The notes beneath the pieces are model-generated. The model saw nothing but the letters and a program-made list of their open reading frames with translations. It was not told the origin of the DNA and searched no databases. Shown piece after piece: positions 25,401 to 38,290 of a stretch of 64,000 nt of DNA. The DNA is from Salvator merianae. Taxonomy: Eukaryota; Chordata; Lepidosauria; Squamata; Teiidae. The DNA lies in assembly GCA_003586115.2 (NCBI GenBank), contig QVOM02000034.1:139414334-139478333 (forward strand), read 5' to 3'. Positions within the stretch are counted from its first letter, which is position 1; the number at the start of each line of letters is the position of its first letter. The translations under genes and the position numbers were made by a program.

Positions 25401-26754
25401 GGTAAGCAAGATGTTTACCTACTATTTTCTGTTAAAACATTACAGTTTGTCAATATTTTGTAATGACAAAAATGATAGCTTTTAGATATGCTTTGGTATT
25501 TTTATCCAAGTGTACCAGTTATATGTATACAGTCTGCAGAGGTTTTCTATTGTTCTGAAGGAAGTCAACAAGGCCTTTTACCGCTTCCTTGTAGGCAGAA
25601 GGGGGTGGGGGAGAGAGCCAAAGGAAAATTTCACAATAGATTGTGCTTTTTAAAATGGAGTTTGTGTTTCCAAGATGCAACAGGAATCCAGGCCGCTGCT
25701 GGTCCATTTCCTGTATTTTCCACATACCATAAGATGCCAATGTTCTATGCACCCATCCTGACACAAGGTTGCTTATGCCTTATGTACCAAAGTGTGCATA
25801 AATTCATATTTAATAAGGTAGTCTGGTAACAGGGCTCTCCACCTTTCCTCAGGTATTCTTGGAGGATATGAATATAAACATCCAAAACTGGAGCAGGATG
25901 AAATGTATCTTAATTGCGTCTTTACCAAAGATTTGTCTGCATGTAGTGGGAAACAGGATTTGATTTGATTAAAAAGACTCCTAAATCTGTTGTGCCATAT
26001 TGGCTGTGCAGGCCATGAATCTCAAATTTTAGGACTGATAAAAGTTAGTATGATAAATTCCGGCAGAAGATTTAGTTTGCCATTCTAAGTATGACTGTTT
26101 GACATTTCAACAGAAGGTACAAAAATCTTAAGTTTTTTTATTCTGCTTCTTATAGGCTTCTGACATGATATATTATTTTATGAGTCACTTTGGGGAAAGT
26201 GGCTAACCTTAAAAGCAGGAAATAAAGCAAATGTTTGATAAAGTACAGGGTTGAGTGGCAAGCTTGAGCAATACCAGAAGATAAATCGTGCCCTTATGAA
26301 ATGCCACTTCCTGTAATAAGTCACAGAGGATTTCTGGCAACTAAGGGGGAAAAGCAAAGTTGTAGGGGAAGCCCACCCTTTGCTGTAACCTCCCTAGAGT
26401 TACCTCTAGGATGCACCATTGGTCTGCTCAAGGAAGAAGTTGCCTTACACTGTATTTTCAAACTCAGGAAGGAGAAGCTTAAGAGGAAACTGCAAACCTG
26501 AGCATTCTTCCCTGAGAATAAGTTCTGAATGTTATATATTTGTAACCATTCATGATATTTGCTTGTGAAAGAGATTTGCTTACCGTCCTTGTTGGACAGC
26601 AGGGAAACATTAATTGTACACTGCGGCTTTTACTACTGGTCAATGAGTCATGTGCAAAGGTGCTGAAGTGTCCTTTGGTACTGCCTAGATTTTAGTTCAG
26701 TCAGGTATTGTATTTTTGTCATGCCTGTATCCATTTTCTCTCATATCTTTTGTA
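25401..26754. other. intergenic, nothing recognised
   Basis: AT-rich, short frames only, no recognised repeat. Confidence 0.45.
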
Positions 26755-26762
26755 ATTGCATG

Positions 26763-26945
26763 CAGTAGCGGTCCGTGCCTTTAAAGGCAGGTGTTCGCGT
26801 GAGTGCTTTGGCCATTCGCGGGGCCTCTGTGCCTCCATAGTGACACAGCAGGCGATCTGCTGTGTCACTACGGAGGCCCGGAGGCCCCGCGAATGGCCAA
26901 GGCACTCGCGCGAACACCCACCCTTAAAGGCACCGGCCGCCGCTG
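26763..26945. mobile_element. palindromic hAT-type MITE, member 2 (183 bp)
   Basis: It starts CAGTAGCGGTCCGTGCC and ends GGCACCGGCCGCCGCTG. The arms are about 89 bases, with a loop of only about 5 bases near 26854. The flanking 8-bp duplication ATTGCATG is exact (26755-26762 and 26946-26953). It shares the same design and blocks with the copy at 22086-22286: CCTTTAAA near each end, GTGTTCGC, GCCTC(C), TCACTACGGAGGC. The two copies belong to one family but differ substantially in the arms. Confidence 0.85.
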
Positions 26946-26953
26946 ATTGCATG

Positions 26954-28780
26954 ACTGTAACAGAACCTTGTCCACTGGGTTTCTGTCTGTGCAGTCTCTA
27001 ATGCAAAGAGCGCAAGAGTCAGCCTGGGAGAAGAGAAGGATGGCTGGGCATTCTGTGAATGAGTGCGCACTCCAGAGAGAGAAGGGTGTAGCACATCCAG
27101 AAAAAGTGCAAGGGGCTCCCAGGTTTCACTTTTAAAAAAGTAAGTTTCTGGTATTTGTATGAGACAGGTATTATTTTCACTAAATGCAGGATGGAGGTTA
27201 GCTGCAGGCATGCAATAAATAAATAATAGAGGGTAGGATGGAAAGAAGGGAGTCTAGGAAACAACTGAAGATTTCACTGGCGTGTTGGACATTGTCTGCA
27301 TGCCATGTCTGCCCAGTGAGAAACAGGAGAGAGGAGCAAGACATGTTTGTTTCAGAGGTCAAGTCACTCATTCACCACAGCTAGCAAAAATGGCAGAACT
27401 TGTTCCTTGTTCTTATTTTAATTTATTTGTTGGTGATTTATGACAGAAGAGAAACAAGCAGGTAGGAGGAAACAGAAAGGGAAACAGAAAGAGATGAGAA
27501 GATAGCAGTCGGTGTCTGAGTCCTGAACGCTGTCTAAAAGCTTTTTTTATTCTATTCTACTTGTTTGGCTTTAATGATAGTGTTAAAGAAGTAGCATACC
27601 TAAGGAGAAAAGGACATAATTTTTGCCTGGTGTAGTCTGTGTAATACAGAAATATTCTGGTAGTAAACAGAAGGCAGGACGATATGGAATAAACTGCTTG
27701 TTGATAATGGCCAGATTGTTCCACTTCTCATGGAACCCTTGAAGCTGACTTGTGAGACCACGAAGGGCTGTGGGCAGAGTAAACTCAGTATTTCCAAGCA
27801 GAGGCTCTTCTCACTCTGGTTGATGAGTTTAGCATAATCACTAGTGGGTGTAATTTTGTCCTCAGGGTAGTCTGGGCTAGTTGAGTTTTAGGTTTGTTTG
27901 TTTTTCCAAAAAATATGTTTTGAAAGAAGGATTGCTGTTCATTCCATTTTGCCTTTGCTAGTACAGTTTTTGAAGATATTTGCGTTTTTGAATGTACTTT
28001 GTTGCAGATGACAGACAGCAGAACTTTTTATGTACTAAAAATCAGCAACATCTTTTCTTGTTTCTCATCTAGTCTGTTTCCAGGCTTTGTGAATATACCA
28101 AGTGGGAAAGGCAAACATGTTTAGGTAGCACACAGCACAAGCCATGAAATTATGATACTTGTTTGCTGTGACTACAAATTTCGTTTCAGATCATTAGTGA
28201 GTTAATCCTACTTTGGGAAAATTGCCCCAGTCAGGGCCCAAAACAGCTTTGGGGGTCTTTTGAGAGACAAGTAAAGCTGGCGTCACTGGATCTCTTAGGG
28301 CTTGCTCGTGTTCCATCGCCTGTGGAAATGATGACAATATTATTTAAAAGAGGATACAAAATTAAAACCTAAATTAGTTCCATGTTTATTCCAGGAAAAC
28401 TAGTCCAAAACAGTAAAAAAAATAAAATGATCAAGTGCATTGGAAAGGGGAGGCTCGCTGGGAAAAAAATGTAATTTTTCTGTTGTTTTTAATTTGAGAC
28501 CATTTATAAGCAGGATAATAGCCAGGATCCCATGCTTGCTATCTACTTTTAGAAAGCTTTTGGTAGTAACCTTAGCAGTCACAGTTCATGAAAGGCTGTC
28601 AAAATGGAAAATCTTCACTGCAACCAAGGGTAAAGCAATGTGCATGGGCACGGTTTATGTAAACAACACATGTGTGCACGCTCACCCACATATTCCTTAA
28701 CCGTGCATGCGTAGATGAGTTCTGAGCCGGCAATATCAGACCGATGTAGACAAATAAAGGGGAACTTCATGCTAGAGATA
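26954..28780. other. intergenic, nothing recognised
   Basis: Short frames only. The sequence around 27420-27500 is purine-rich. No gene or clear repeat. Confidence 0.4.
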
Positions 28781-28784
28781 ATTA

Positions 28785-28845
28785 GAATTATTGTGACCTG
28801 CCCTGAGACCTTTTGGTGAAGGGCAGGATATAAATTCTTAAAAAA
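28785..28845 (+). repeat. LINE/SINE 3' tail fragment
   Basis: 'gtgacctgccctgagacc...gaagggcaggatataaattc' followed by an A-rich tail is the characteristic 3' end shared by reptile L2-like LINEs and their SINEs. Confidence 0.6.
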
Positions 28846-29101
28846 AGAAAAGGAAAAAGAAACTGAATATAAAATTGCCAATATTATGACAGCATGATAC
28901 AAATCTATGGTGTAACCACACTGGCAATACCATGTGGACCACACTGGTCCCCATACCTGAAAAGACTTTGGAACACTAGAAGAGTTTAAGAAAAGGATAA
29001 TTAAAATTATCAAAGGGATGGAGCTGCTATCCCATAAAGATAAAAGCAGGGTTACATTTAGAATTGTCTAGTTTAGAAAAAAGGTACGTCAGAGGGAGGA
29101 C

Positions 29102-29205
29102 ATAGAATCATAGAGTTGGATGGGACCTCCAGGGTCATCGAGTCCAACACCCTGCTCAATGCAGGACTCACTAAACCATTTCAGACAGATGTCTGTCCAG
29201 CATGA
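29102..29205 (-). repeat. CR1 LINE 3' end, reverse orientation
   Basis: ATAGAATCATAGAGTTGGAT...GGGACCTCCAGGGTCATCGAGTCCAAC is the reverse complement of the conserved CR1 3' UTR and tail also seen near 9.1 kb. The preserved length is only about 100 bases. Confidence 0.88.
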
Positions 29206-29821
29206 AATCTTTTTTTCATTCTCACAAAATACTGGAATTTGAGATCATCCATTGGCACTAGATTTCACAGGACTTCCAAGGAAGTAATTCTTCATAGAAT
29301 ATCCCCTAATTCACAACAACAATAGCCACAAACTGTCAGCCTCACCACTGCACTGCCATATTTGAATACTAAGCCGTGCCTGTTTGCATATTCCACTGAC
29401 TCTGTTTTTCCTTTGCTGTAAAGATAAACTTGTAACCATTGGAAACTTGCTGGAACCAACATTGTCTCGAGGCCATTTAGTGCCTGACGGAAAATAAGGA
29501 GTTAACTTGGATCTTTGATGTGAGATTTGTCCGTGCCAACATGGGTGGGAAAGTGTTGAGGGATATATGTGTTTGCTGGTGTTACTTGCTGCGTGAATGC
29601 TGACATCTTATTACCAAAGCAAGTCATGTTCTTGAACCTGGATTGTGAATGGTGATGTTGACAAAAGAAAAGATCACCACCAACCAGGGGTATGGCTGAC
29701 ACCCCAGAGGCAGGCTATCCCACTTCAGCTTCTCCTAGAACTGATACTGAGGTGCTTTGGCAACTGGCAGACTGTCAAGGCTATGGTCTGGACTGGTCCC
29801 AAGCCAGGAGAGTGCAATTCT

Positions 29822-31301
29822 AAGGGCGCAGCCAGACATGGCATTTAATCAGTTTACGGTCTGTCTTCAGTTCCCACTGGCCCGATATGGTTTTACCTTT
29901 CCATAGTCCTTTGGGACTAAATTGCAAAAATCAGGACTAGTTTGCAGTCGGATTAAGTAAGTTCTCAGCCCATTTCACATTGTTAGCCCGTTTTGCTTTG
30001 CGAAGTGAGAACATGCAAGTAGACTATTTTCAGAGGGAACCATACTTTTTTGGGTGTACAGAGGGAGGGCTCCCCATTTCCTCCTGTCCAATAACAAACT
30101 TTGCTGTGGGCATTGCACTCAGGAGGATGAGAACGTCACAATTGGGGTGGGAAGAGAGAACAGCATCTGGCATATATTGCCTGGTTTCCACTGTGTTGTC
30201 CTCTCTCGTGCCTTCAAGCTGATTTTTTTTACTGTTTGAATGTAACGAAAGAGAAGATGCAGTAGAAGCTATCCTTCATTTACCTTGGACAACACCTTGT
30301 TCTGTAGTTGGCTAGGCACCACAGTCCACTCTCAAAATGCATGCCTCCTCCTTCTCTTCCATCCCTGCAAAAAGGACAATGTATCTCCATTTTCCTTTCT
30401 CTCCCATCCCGCAGGAAGGAGGGCACAATGTTTCCTCCATTTTCCTTTGGCAATGCGCAAAGGAAACAATGTTTCCTTAAAATTAAAAGGGGACTTTTAT
30501 GCAAAACGGACTCTGTGTTTCTTTGGCTTTAGGGCAAACAGCACAGTAAACTTTCTTCAAGAATCCTGGGGGGTGGAGATGCATGCTGGTTGGTGTGTGT
30601 CTTGGCTGTGCCTGTTTGGGGTGCAGTCCTCTTGCCCCAACAAATAACCCATGTTACTGTCAATTTTGCCATCTGCATCACACAACTACATGGACATGCC
30701 ACTGTGGATGTCCTGGGGGGGAGGTGAGGCAGAATCCTTTTCTGACCACTAACTTCACTATCATGATAATGCATCCCCCAACATGTTCCCCCTTTTTCAC
30801 TGACTTCTCCCCACTTGTACGCTACTTTGAATTGCACAATTGCACAATAGTTCAATTACAAACAAGAAGAAATTGAGATCTGCTCTTCAAGAAGCTTTAT
30901 TGTGTGGTAGATGTGGATTTGAAGTTGTGCTTGAGTAGATACAGTCTGGAGGGGGAGAAGGAGAATTGCAAATGTCCAGTAATGCCACCAAGGGAATCCA
31001 TGTTCTGATGTTGCAGCAGGGAAATATGGAGGGGGAGTTTGACTTTTCCGCTCCTGCGAAGTCAAGATTTGAGCATTGGGATTGCATCCAATTGCTGACT
31101 ACACAGGGAGGGGACTTTGGTGAGGGGTGGAGAAAGAAATGTACAGACTCCCCATGCCAAGCATGGGAAAAAGAAGGAGTGAGAATGAGCAAGTCTGAAT
31201 TAAGTCCATGTTAAAATACAAATGTGGGAATGACTAGAACATGTACTCAATCCTCATTCTCCCCCAATATGGAATAAACCTACAATGTCTGACTGCACCC
31301 C
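29822..31301 (+). mobile_element. TIR DNA transposon family, copy 1 (about 1.48 kb, non-autonomous)
   Basis: The left end AGGGCGCAGCCAGACATGGC is mirrored by the right end ...TGTCTGACTGCACCCC. The interior aligns along its length with the copies at 42.27-43.47 and 52.62-53.66 kb: 'GCATTTAATCAG', 'TTCAGTTCCCACTGGCCCGA', 'GAGGGAGGGCTCCCCATTT', 'CTGTTTGGGGTGCAGTCCTC', 'AATCCATGTTCTGATG'. It has more substitutions than the other two and so is probably older. No transposase frame was seen. No clear target duplication was found. Confidence 0.7.
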
Positions 31302-32260
31302 AAAAGATTAACAAGATGCTGAGAGCGGGCTACTCTATGAGTGCTGAGGCTGCTCCCACTAGATCTAAGGACTGTCTTGCTGGATGTGGGAGTGGGGTGA
31401 TAATGAGCCATATCCTGATGTTGGGTCCTTGGTGAAGGATGTGAGGACATGTCACCATCTAGGTCCAGAATCAAGCTGTCACTGGATTTATGTACACTGG
31501 ACAGTACTCAAGCCAGTGGAATCATCTGTCCCTGGGACTCCACTATGCCATTGACAGAATGGCAATATTGAGTCCTGACCAGCACTCTGTGGGACCTCCA
31601 CACCCACTCTGACTGCTGCTGCTCACCGCTTGAATCCAGAACAGCTGATCTAGGAGTGCAATCCTTGCTTTGGGAAACTACCAGAGAAGAGGGTGCTGCA
31701 CTACCTGACCCATGCTTAATGGAGATCCCCAATCCGGCATTAGAGCCATCCCCAAATGACTGTTGTCTAGAGCCTACTGCTCCCAGTTGGCCCCAAGTAC
31801 CCTATCTTATTCTGGTCAGTGGATCATGTTGGTGGAATAAGTGCCACAGACAACTAAGATGCCAACAGAGATGCTTGAGCATACAAATATGTCAATCAAG
31901 GTTGTGGCTGAGGAGGTGGCCCCAGCCATGACACAACCATCAAACATCCCAGCCTCTGGTGCCAGTGGACCTACACCAGGGCATTACGTTGAGCTCCTGG
32001 ATCAGAACCAAGATGGAACAAACCACATGGAGTGGATGTGCCAGAGGGGAAGGCATCCATGCAACACTGAAGCCACAATCCAAGATCTTGCTAATTCACT
32101 AGCAGAGCTGTGGGAGGAGGTCCAGATTCTTCAGCTGACCCACACTGTACTTTCCAAGTAATGCACCAAGAAACCTACCATGCTTCAAAAGTCTGTCCCT
32201 GCCACTCCAGGTGCATTCAACAGCCAGTCCAAGCCAGCCTGCCCAAGCTAGCAGCACAAC
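31302..32260. other. intergenic; weak gag-like traces only
   Basis: Plus-strand frame 31841-32161 contains a coiled-coil-like stretch (IQDLANSLAELWEEVQILQ) of the kind seen at the start of Ty3/gypsy gags, but nothing firm follows it. Confidence 0.3.
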
Positions 32261-32269
32261 AACCCATTC

Positions 32270-33654
32270 ATGCTGGCCCTGCATTGATGATGATGCACCA
32301 AGACACGCATATCAGTATGGCTCCACTAGATGTTGCATCTGATGCGTAGCGCTCTCTGGAACTACCATAAAGCTGCGCCAGTGTGATTGCAAAGGCTGAT
32401 CCTTGCTGAACTGGCACATCTTTCCTGGTGCAATTATCCACCTTCAAAGTCTTGATGTTACTCCCCTGAGTCTTGGTGCTTTGCAATATGCCCAGATAAG
32501 TGAAGCTGCACTGCTCTGACTCTGCTCCCCAGTCATTGTGGGCAGCTTGCCATCTGATGGCCCTTGTTGCCACACCACAAGCATAGCCTCAAATGCTGCC
32601 TCTGCTCTCTCTCTTCTGGAACTGGTTGGGTTGCCTCTGGAATAGACTTCTTTAATGTACTTCTGGATCATGACAGCTGCACCTGCCTCAGGTGGGCAAG
32701 TCTCAGGCTGCTGCACTTGACTTCATCCCATCAGGGTCTCTGGATTGCCTTGCAACAGTGCCCAGTTGAAGATGTTGGAGTCAAGACCATCATGGAACTT
32801 CTGGACCTGGATGAGTTCAGACCCATTAGGGTACCCAATTAGCCAGCTGCTGGAACTCACTAGCATAGTAGGATATGGATCTTCCTCCTTGCTGCAGATG
32901 TTGTAGATGATCAATGCTTCCTCCCAATGAACAGGGTTCTTGAATCTTTTGCACAGACCCATTATGAAGGTATCTAATGTGTTGAGTTCTGCAGTGTTGA
33001 TGTCATGAAGGTTGACCAACCACTCCTGAGTTGGTCCCCTTTGAGTTGCCCTGATATACAGTGCACATTTGCCACTTTGTTCAGGGAAGTGTCATTGCAC
33101 TCTTCCATGAAGCTGGCAGCTTGCATCAGAAAGTGGGGCAACTTTTTGGTACCACCATCCAATGTGGCCTTCAGTTCTCTTATGGAAATGAGCTGTGGTT
33201 CCGAAAAAAACCCACCCCGGAACTGCCCTGTGCCTCTCTACCCTGTTGAAGGAAATCCCCTGGGCTGGCTCCTCTTGCTCCTCACCCAGACTGTCATCAG
33301 CTCTGCCTTGCTGCTTGGCTCTGGGGTGCTCACCCTGTGCTAGCCCATCGGGTAGCGTTTGCACAATTTCATACATTTCCTTCATCCCGTCTTTCAGGCA
33401 CCTGATCTCAGCTCTCATTTCTACCTCACTCTCAGTCATGCTGGCTGGAATGATTTCCTCGCTGCCAGGGGACAGTAGCTTGCCCAATGTCTTTCAAGGT
33501 CGCAGAGTCTGTACCACAACCAGGATGTTTAACTTGACACTGGGGTACTGATCACAACCTGCCAAGTCTCCTGCCGATCTTTACGTGCCCCTTCCATGGG
33601 CGCTGCAGCTCCTTCCTCAGTGAATTCATTCAGGTCTTCCACCCTCCCAGACAT
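32270..33654 (-). pseudogene. Ty3/gypsy (Sushi-like) gag pseudogene
   Basis: The minus strand has a start-like ATG at 33652-33654 (MSGRVEDLNEFTEE), then blocks in gag order across frames: an acidic N-terminus with TESEVEMRAEIRCLKDGMKE (about 33425), 'LPHFLMQAASFMEEC' (about 33130), 'LDTFIMGLCKRFKNPVHWEE' (about 32960), 'LIGYPNGSELIQVQKFHDGL' (about 32830) and 'GNPETL' (about 32735). This order matches Sushi-type gags. At least two frameshifts and several stops make it non-functional. No protease, RT or LTR was recognised next to it. Confidence 0.6.
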
Positions 33655-35870
33655 TGTGCGTCTGGATAAGTGAGGCACAGCGAAGAAGAAAGGGGATTCT
33701 CAGGAACTTGTGTTGAGGATGGATGGAGAACCAGAACCCTGCTAATAGACCTTACCTCACTGCATTTTCTGTAAGGTCCTGAAAAGGTCTCTGCAATCAC
33801 ATAGACACATCCTTTCAGTAGGAACCCTGTGGCATCAGGCTTTCACATTATGCAGGACAGCCAGGCACACACAGCCAAACATAGGCAGATATTCCTTTTG
33901 AACCTATTAACTAAGGTGTGGATGTTGGGTAAAGGAAATAATTGGACATGATGCCATTCTCACTCCATATGTGGAAACAGAAGATTCACTGATAGAGACT
34001 GAATGCTGCAGTCAATCATAGCATTATATGCACTGTGCTACTATGAGTGGTAAGAGCTGCAGTGATTAGCTGGGCTTAATTCCTTCTGGAGTCATGTAAG
34101 GCACATTATCATCATCCTTTTACGAGATGCAGACCTAGCTTAAAAACTCCCAACAAATGGCCAAAGCCACTGCTTCATGTAGGATCTTGCGAGTGAAGCC
34201 TAATGTCCTCAGGCCTATGTTATAGAAGCCACTCTGCTCTAGTTTGGCCTCCTGGAACTTCTCATTCAAACATACCCACTGTATAGCATCCTTAGCCTAA
34301 AGCGATGGGAGGACCATCTCTTCAGTATCTCCTAATCGTTCAAAAGCCTTGAGAAAAAAAAGTGAGTAAAAATAACTTTCCACCCAATCACCAGCTACCA
34401 CATGACTCTGGCCTCAGGGTAATCCACAGAATGCTCTTATTCACGGAACTCAAAGGGAAACCTATTGCAGTATAATATTTTTAGCGACGTGTAAACCTCT
34501 GACAGGAAAACTTCTATTTCTTACTCAGGTCAGAGCACACATTGAGGTATAATGGGATTGTATGACTTAGGGTGAAAGCTCCTTGAACAAACAGACTGCT
34601 CTCTTACCATTATCTTCTGTGAACTCTAGGCAATCAGCCCCAGAACTACAAAGGCCTTGACTCCAGTTAGTTCAGCCCATAGAGGGAAGCGTGCTTCAGA
34701 GTCTGACTTGAGCAACATCTCTCAAGTTCTTCCTCCCACTGTAGGAACTGGGGGACGGTTAGCCTCAACAGCTGGTGACATGGTATTCAACGCAGGACAT
34801 GCAAGGCTAAGTATGCTGCCTACCCCCAAGCACACCTGATCGGCATCGCAGAGGATCATGCCCTACTTGGCTCCACGGGGAAATAGAAACAATCTTACAC
34901 CACAAATCATTAGAGAGGGGAATGGCAAACCTGCCTAGTTAAATTAAAGCTCAGCTTCTTCATTTCTGCATCAGCTTGTGATTTTTTTTTTTCTTCAAAT
35001 TTTGGAAAGCAAGGGGAGTATTCATACGTGTGAACTTTATTCCTACTTCTGCTCAGTATGGTTCCTCCCCTCTAAAATGTCTGGTTCAGTGTGATTTGCC
35101 ATCCGCGTACGCATTTTATACACATCTTCTCGCACGGAAACCTGACCACTTCCTGAGATCTGCAAAGAGTCCTTTCCTGGTAGTATCAGCAGTGGTTGCT
35201 ACAGTTCCTGAAGACTCTGCTGGTGGAAGTGGCAGTGGCTGTTGCTTCTGCCAGACAAGCCAGAAGCTGTTAGCACCACCTGGCTGGCAATCTTTGCTCG
35301 TAAGGCTTACTGCTTGTGGCCTCAGTTTGGCAGAAACCCTGCTGCAGAGAAAGGATCGTCTGTTTTAAACCAGAGTCAGAGGCTCGGATGCCTAACTGCA
35401 GACTCTACCGGTGGGACTGGCTGCTGCTGAAAGTATTTCTCAATATTTTAATTATTTCCATGTGTGTGTAAGAGAGTGAAATGTGCCTAGAGAGGAAAAA
35501 CCCAGCAGAGGAGACCCCTGGTACCCAAAACAAATCCCTGGTCCCTAGCATGGGGCTAGGAAGAGACACTATGCCATCAGGAGGGATGGGTTGCCACCCC
35601 CTCTAGTGCCTCCGTCTCTCCCCAGGTACCTGAGAGCATGGCTTCTGACTCTGAGCCTTCTGGCCTGGTGACTCTGCTGTTCAATGCCAGGAGTTCATAA
35701 TAAAACACCAATTGTTTTATTATGACTTAGTTATTAATGAGGGAGCTGTTACTGAGACCTGAGTGGAATACATCAGAAACAGTTATGCCCACCGGGCTTT
35801 TCAGTATAGCAACAGCCCAAACTAGAGGGCCAGAGAGGCAGGGCTTGTTGTGGTTTATAAAAACACTATT
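33655..35870. other. intergenic, nothing recognised
   Basis: Upstream (on the minus strand) of the gypsy gag relic, so any 5' LTR would lie here, but I could not define one. Short frames only. Confidence 0.4.
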
Positions 35871-35879
35871 TCTCTTATC

Positions 35880-38290
35880 AGAAAACCCCTTCAAAATGAG
35901 GCAGTCTGTGAAGAACTGGACCTAGAGTTGGGCCAATAAGGCAGATTGTGGATGTTGTTGGTGTACCACCCACTTGTCTGCCCAGCAACTTCCCTGATGC
36001 CACTGCCTGAGGTAATCTCTGACGTGGTGCTGGAGAACTCCAGGATAGTAGTTTGGGGGGGACTTCAGCATTCATGTCAAGAGGGCTACCATTGGGCCAG
36101 ACTTCACAGCCTCCATGACAGATAAGGGAGTGTTTCAGCTAACGGGACCAACACATGGGGTAGGTCGTAGTTTTGATTTCTTTTTTTGCCTTGGGCTGTG
36201 AGGGCTTTGTGAGGGAGTTAAGATTACTCTGCTATCATGGATTGTATTATAACAACACTCTCGGTCTTCAAGAACAGAAGACCCATTAAGGAATCTGATG
36301 GATTCTTGAACACTCAGGGGAATTTCCAGAAGCCATAGCCAGTGATTCTGTCAAAACTCTCATGGACTTATGGAAAACAGAGACATGATGAGCCCTCAGC
36401 ATGATTGTTCCTGAATGTTTGTCTGTTTATTTATTTATTTGCATTTTTATCCTGCCCTATAACTGAAGGTCTCAGGGCAGGTAATAGCAATAGAAACAAA
36501 ATGTAAAATGAACATAAAAAGAATAGCATACTAAAATAATAACTGAATTTGGGGAGGAAAAGATGTTTCCTTATTTCAATCAAAGTCCAAGCTAAATAAA
36601 TATATTTTACCAATCTTCTGAACGTATTAACTGAAGGCACCTGGCACACCTCAGGGGAAAGACTACTCTAAAGTCTGGGGGCTACCAGTAGAAAGGTCCT
36701 ATCTTGGATCCCCACACCCTCAATTACTGAAGGTGGTGGTACAACCAGAAGAGTCTCCCCTGCAGATCTTAAGGCATGGGCAGGTCGATATGAGAAAAGG
36801 TATTCCTTTAGATATTTGGGGCCACTTAGGGCCTTATAAGTTACGATTAACATCTTGAATTGGATCTTACAAGACCATTCACCGCTCAAAAGAGCTCTGC
36901 TGAACAGCTATTCTAGGACGTAATGGGGGCAGAGAAATGCGTCCTTTTCACTGCCACCAGTGCCACATGATAGGCATAATAATGCACTCTAATCTGTGTT
37001 TGTCCAGAGTCACAGAAGGATTTTCACCATCTGCGCTCTAGACGTCGATTTTCCTATTTCGTTGCTCAAATTTCCATGGAATAACAGGGTGTTTTACAGA
37101 TTCCACAGATATACTGAGGACACTCAGGAGTGATTGTGTTGATGGCCCTGCACATCTCCTGATTCCAAACAGAGACGAAAGCCTCAGCAGAAGCACCCTC
37201 CATGCCATCCAGAAAATCCCCAAAGCATGCAGGAATCACTCAGATTCCATAATTCTCTGGGAGCAGACAATCTCAATAAGTGCCCTTGGTTTTCTGAGGA
37301 GCTTTGGGTGGTGAAGCAAACCAGGAGATGTCTGGAGCACAAGGGATGTGGTACAGGTCATGAAAGCACATAAATCCTATCCACTGCATGATGGTGAAGG
37401 TTGCAGCCTCCATTACTTTCTCAAGTTGCCTCCTGCAGAGATAGTGGTGCACAGGCAGCTGCAACCACTCTTGGAGAAAGCCTATTGACCTATTTCAATC
37501 TTGATTCAGGCCTGATTTGAGGACAGAATCAGCCTTGATCACCTAATGGATGACTTTTTGTATAAGAGAGACAGAGAAAGTGCAACTCTGACCCTACTCT
37601 GATCCCTCGGTGGCTTTGGCACCACACTGACCACACTATTCTTTTTGATCACTTTCATGAGTTAGAAAGGAATGGAACTGTGTTACAGTGGTTCAGCTCC
37701 TACCTGAGATGATGTTCACAGAAAGCAGTACTGGGTGCAGCTGCTGGGATCAATCACCTGGCATTTTGGGGTGAAGTGTCACCAATTTGCCAGTGATATT
37801 CAACTCTTTTTCTCTTTAACATTTGCATCAGGAGAAGCTGTGAATGTCCTGAATTGGTGCCTGGATTGCAGTGATGAATTGCATGAGCACCAATAAACTG
37901 GGATTGTATCCTGACAAGATGGAGATCTTGTTCCCTATTTAAGAAACAGAGTTTCCCTATTCTAGATGGAGTTGCGCTCCCTCAGCAGGAAAAGGGAAGC
38001 ATCAGTGAGACCAGTATCACCACCACCAGTCACCAAATGTCAACTTGCAGTGTACCATAGCAGGATGTTCTCTGTGGTAGTGCTCACGCACTGGAACAGT
38101 CTCCCCTCAGATCTTCATGGGGCACTTACAATAAAATATTTTGGGTGCCTCTTGAAACCCTCCTCAGGTTTTAATAGTGGTTTTATACATTGCAGTTTTA
38201 ATTGCTTTTAATCTTGTTTTTGAAATGAATTGTAAACCTTTTTGAGATTTTATACGGAAAAGTGGTATAGAAACATTTTAAATAATAAAT
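35880..38290 (+). pseudogene. decayed L2-like LINE (endonuclease to 3' end)
   Basis: Plus-strand translation in shifting frames follows the L2/CR1 ORF2 order. An endonuclease end comes first (GDFSIHVKR near 36050, then GPTHGVGRSF near 36150), then 'PWFSEELWVVKQTRRCLEH' near 37290, an RT block near 37630-37720 (DHTILFDHFHELERNGTVLQWFSSYL), a degraded ADD region near 37790 (QFASDIQLF), and LNPDKMEIL in the 37910 region. It ends in an L2-like 3' tail with TGGTATAGAAACATTTTAAATAATAAAT at 38262-38289. It is interrupted by an antisense LINE end at about 36420-36890 and carries many stops. Confidence 0.65.
36420..36890 (-). repeat. L2-like LINE 3' end, antisense, nested in the plus-strand L2-like LINE
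   Basis: The minus strand encodes KIQFKMLIVTYKALSGPKYL and ALRSAGETLLVVP near 36680-36880, then a VAPRL-type block and 'VNTFRRLVKY', the usual ORF2 C-terminus of L2-type LINEs. After it comes a 3' UTR with CTGCCCTGAGACC and an (AAAT)n tail, seen as TTTATTTATTTATTTG at 36427-36442 on the + strand. The LINE around it reads the other way on both sides, so this is a later insertion. Confidence 0.65.
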
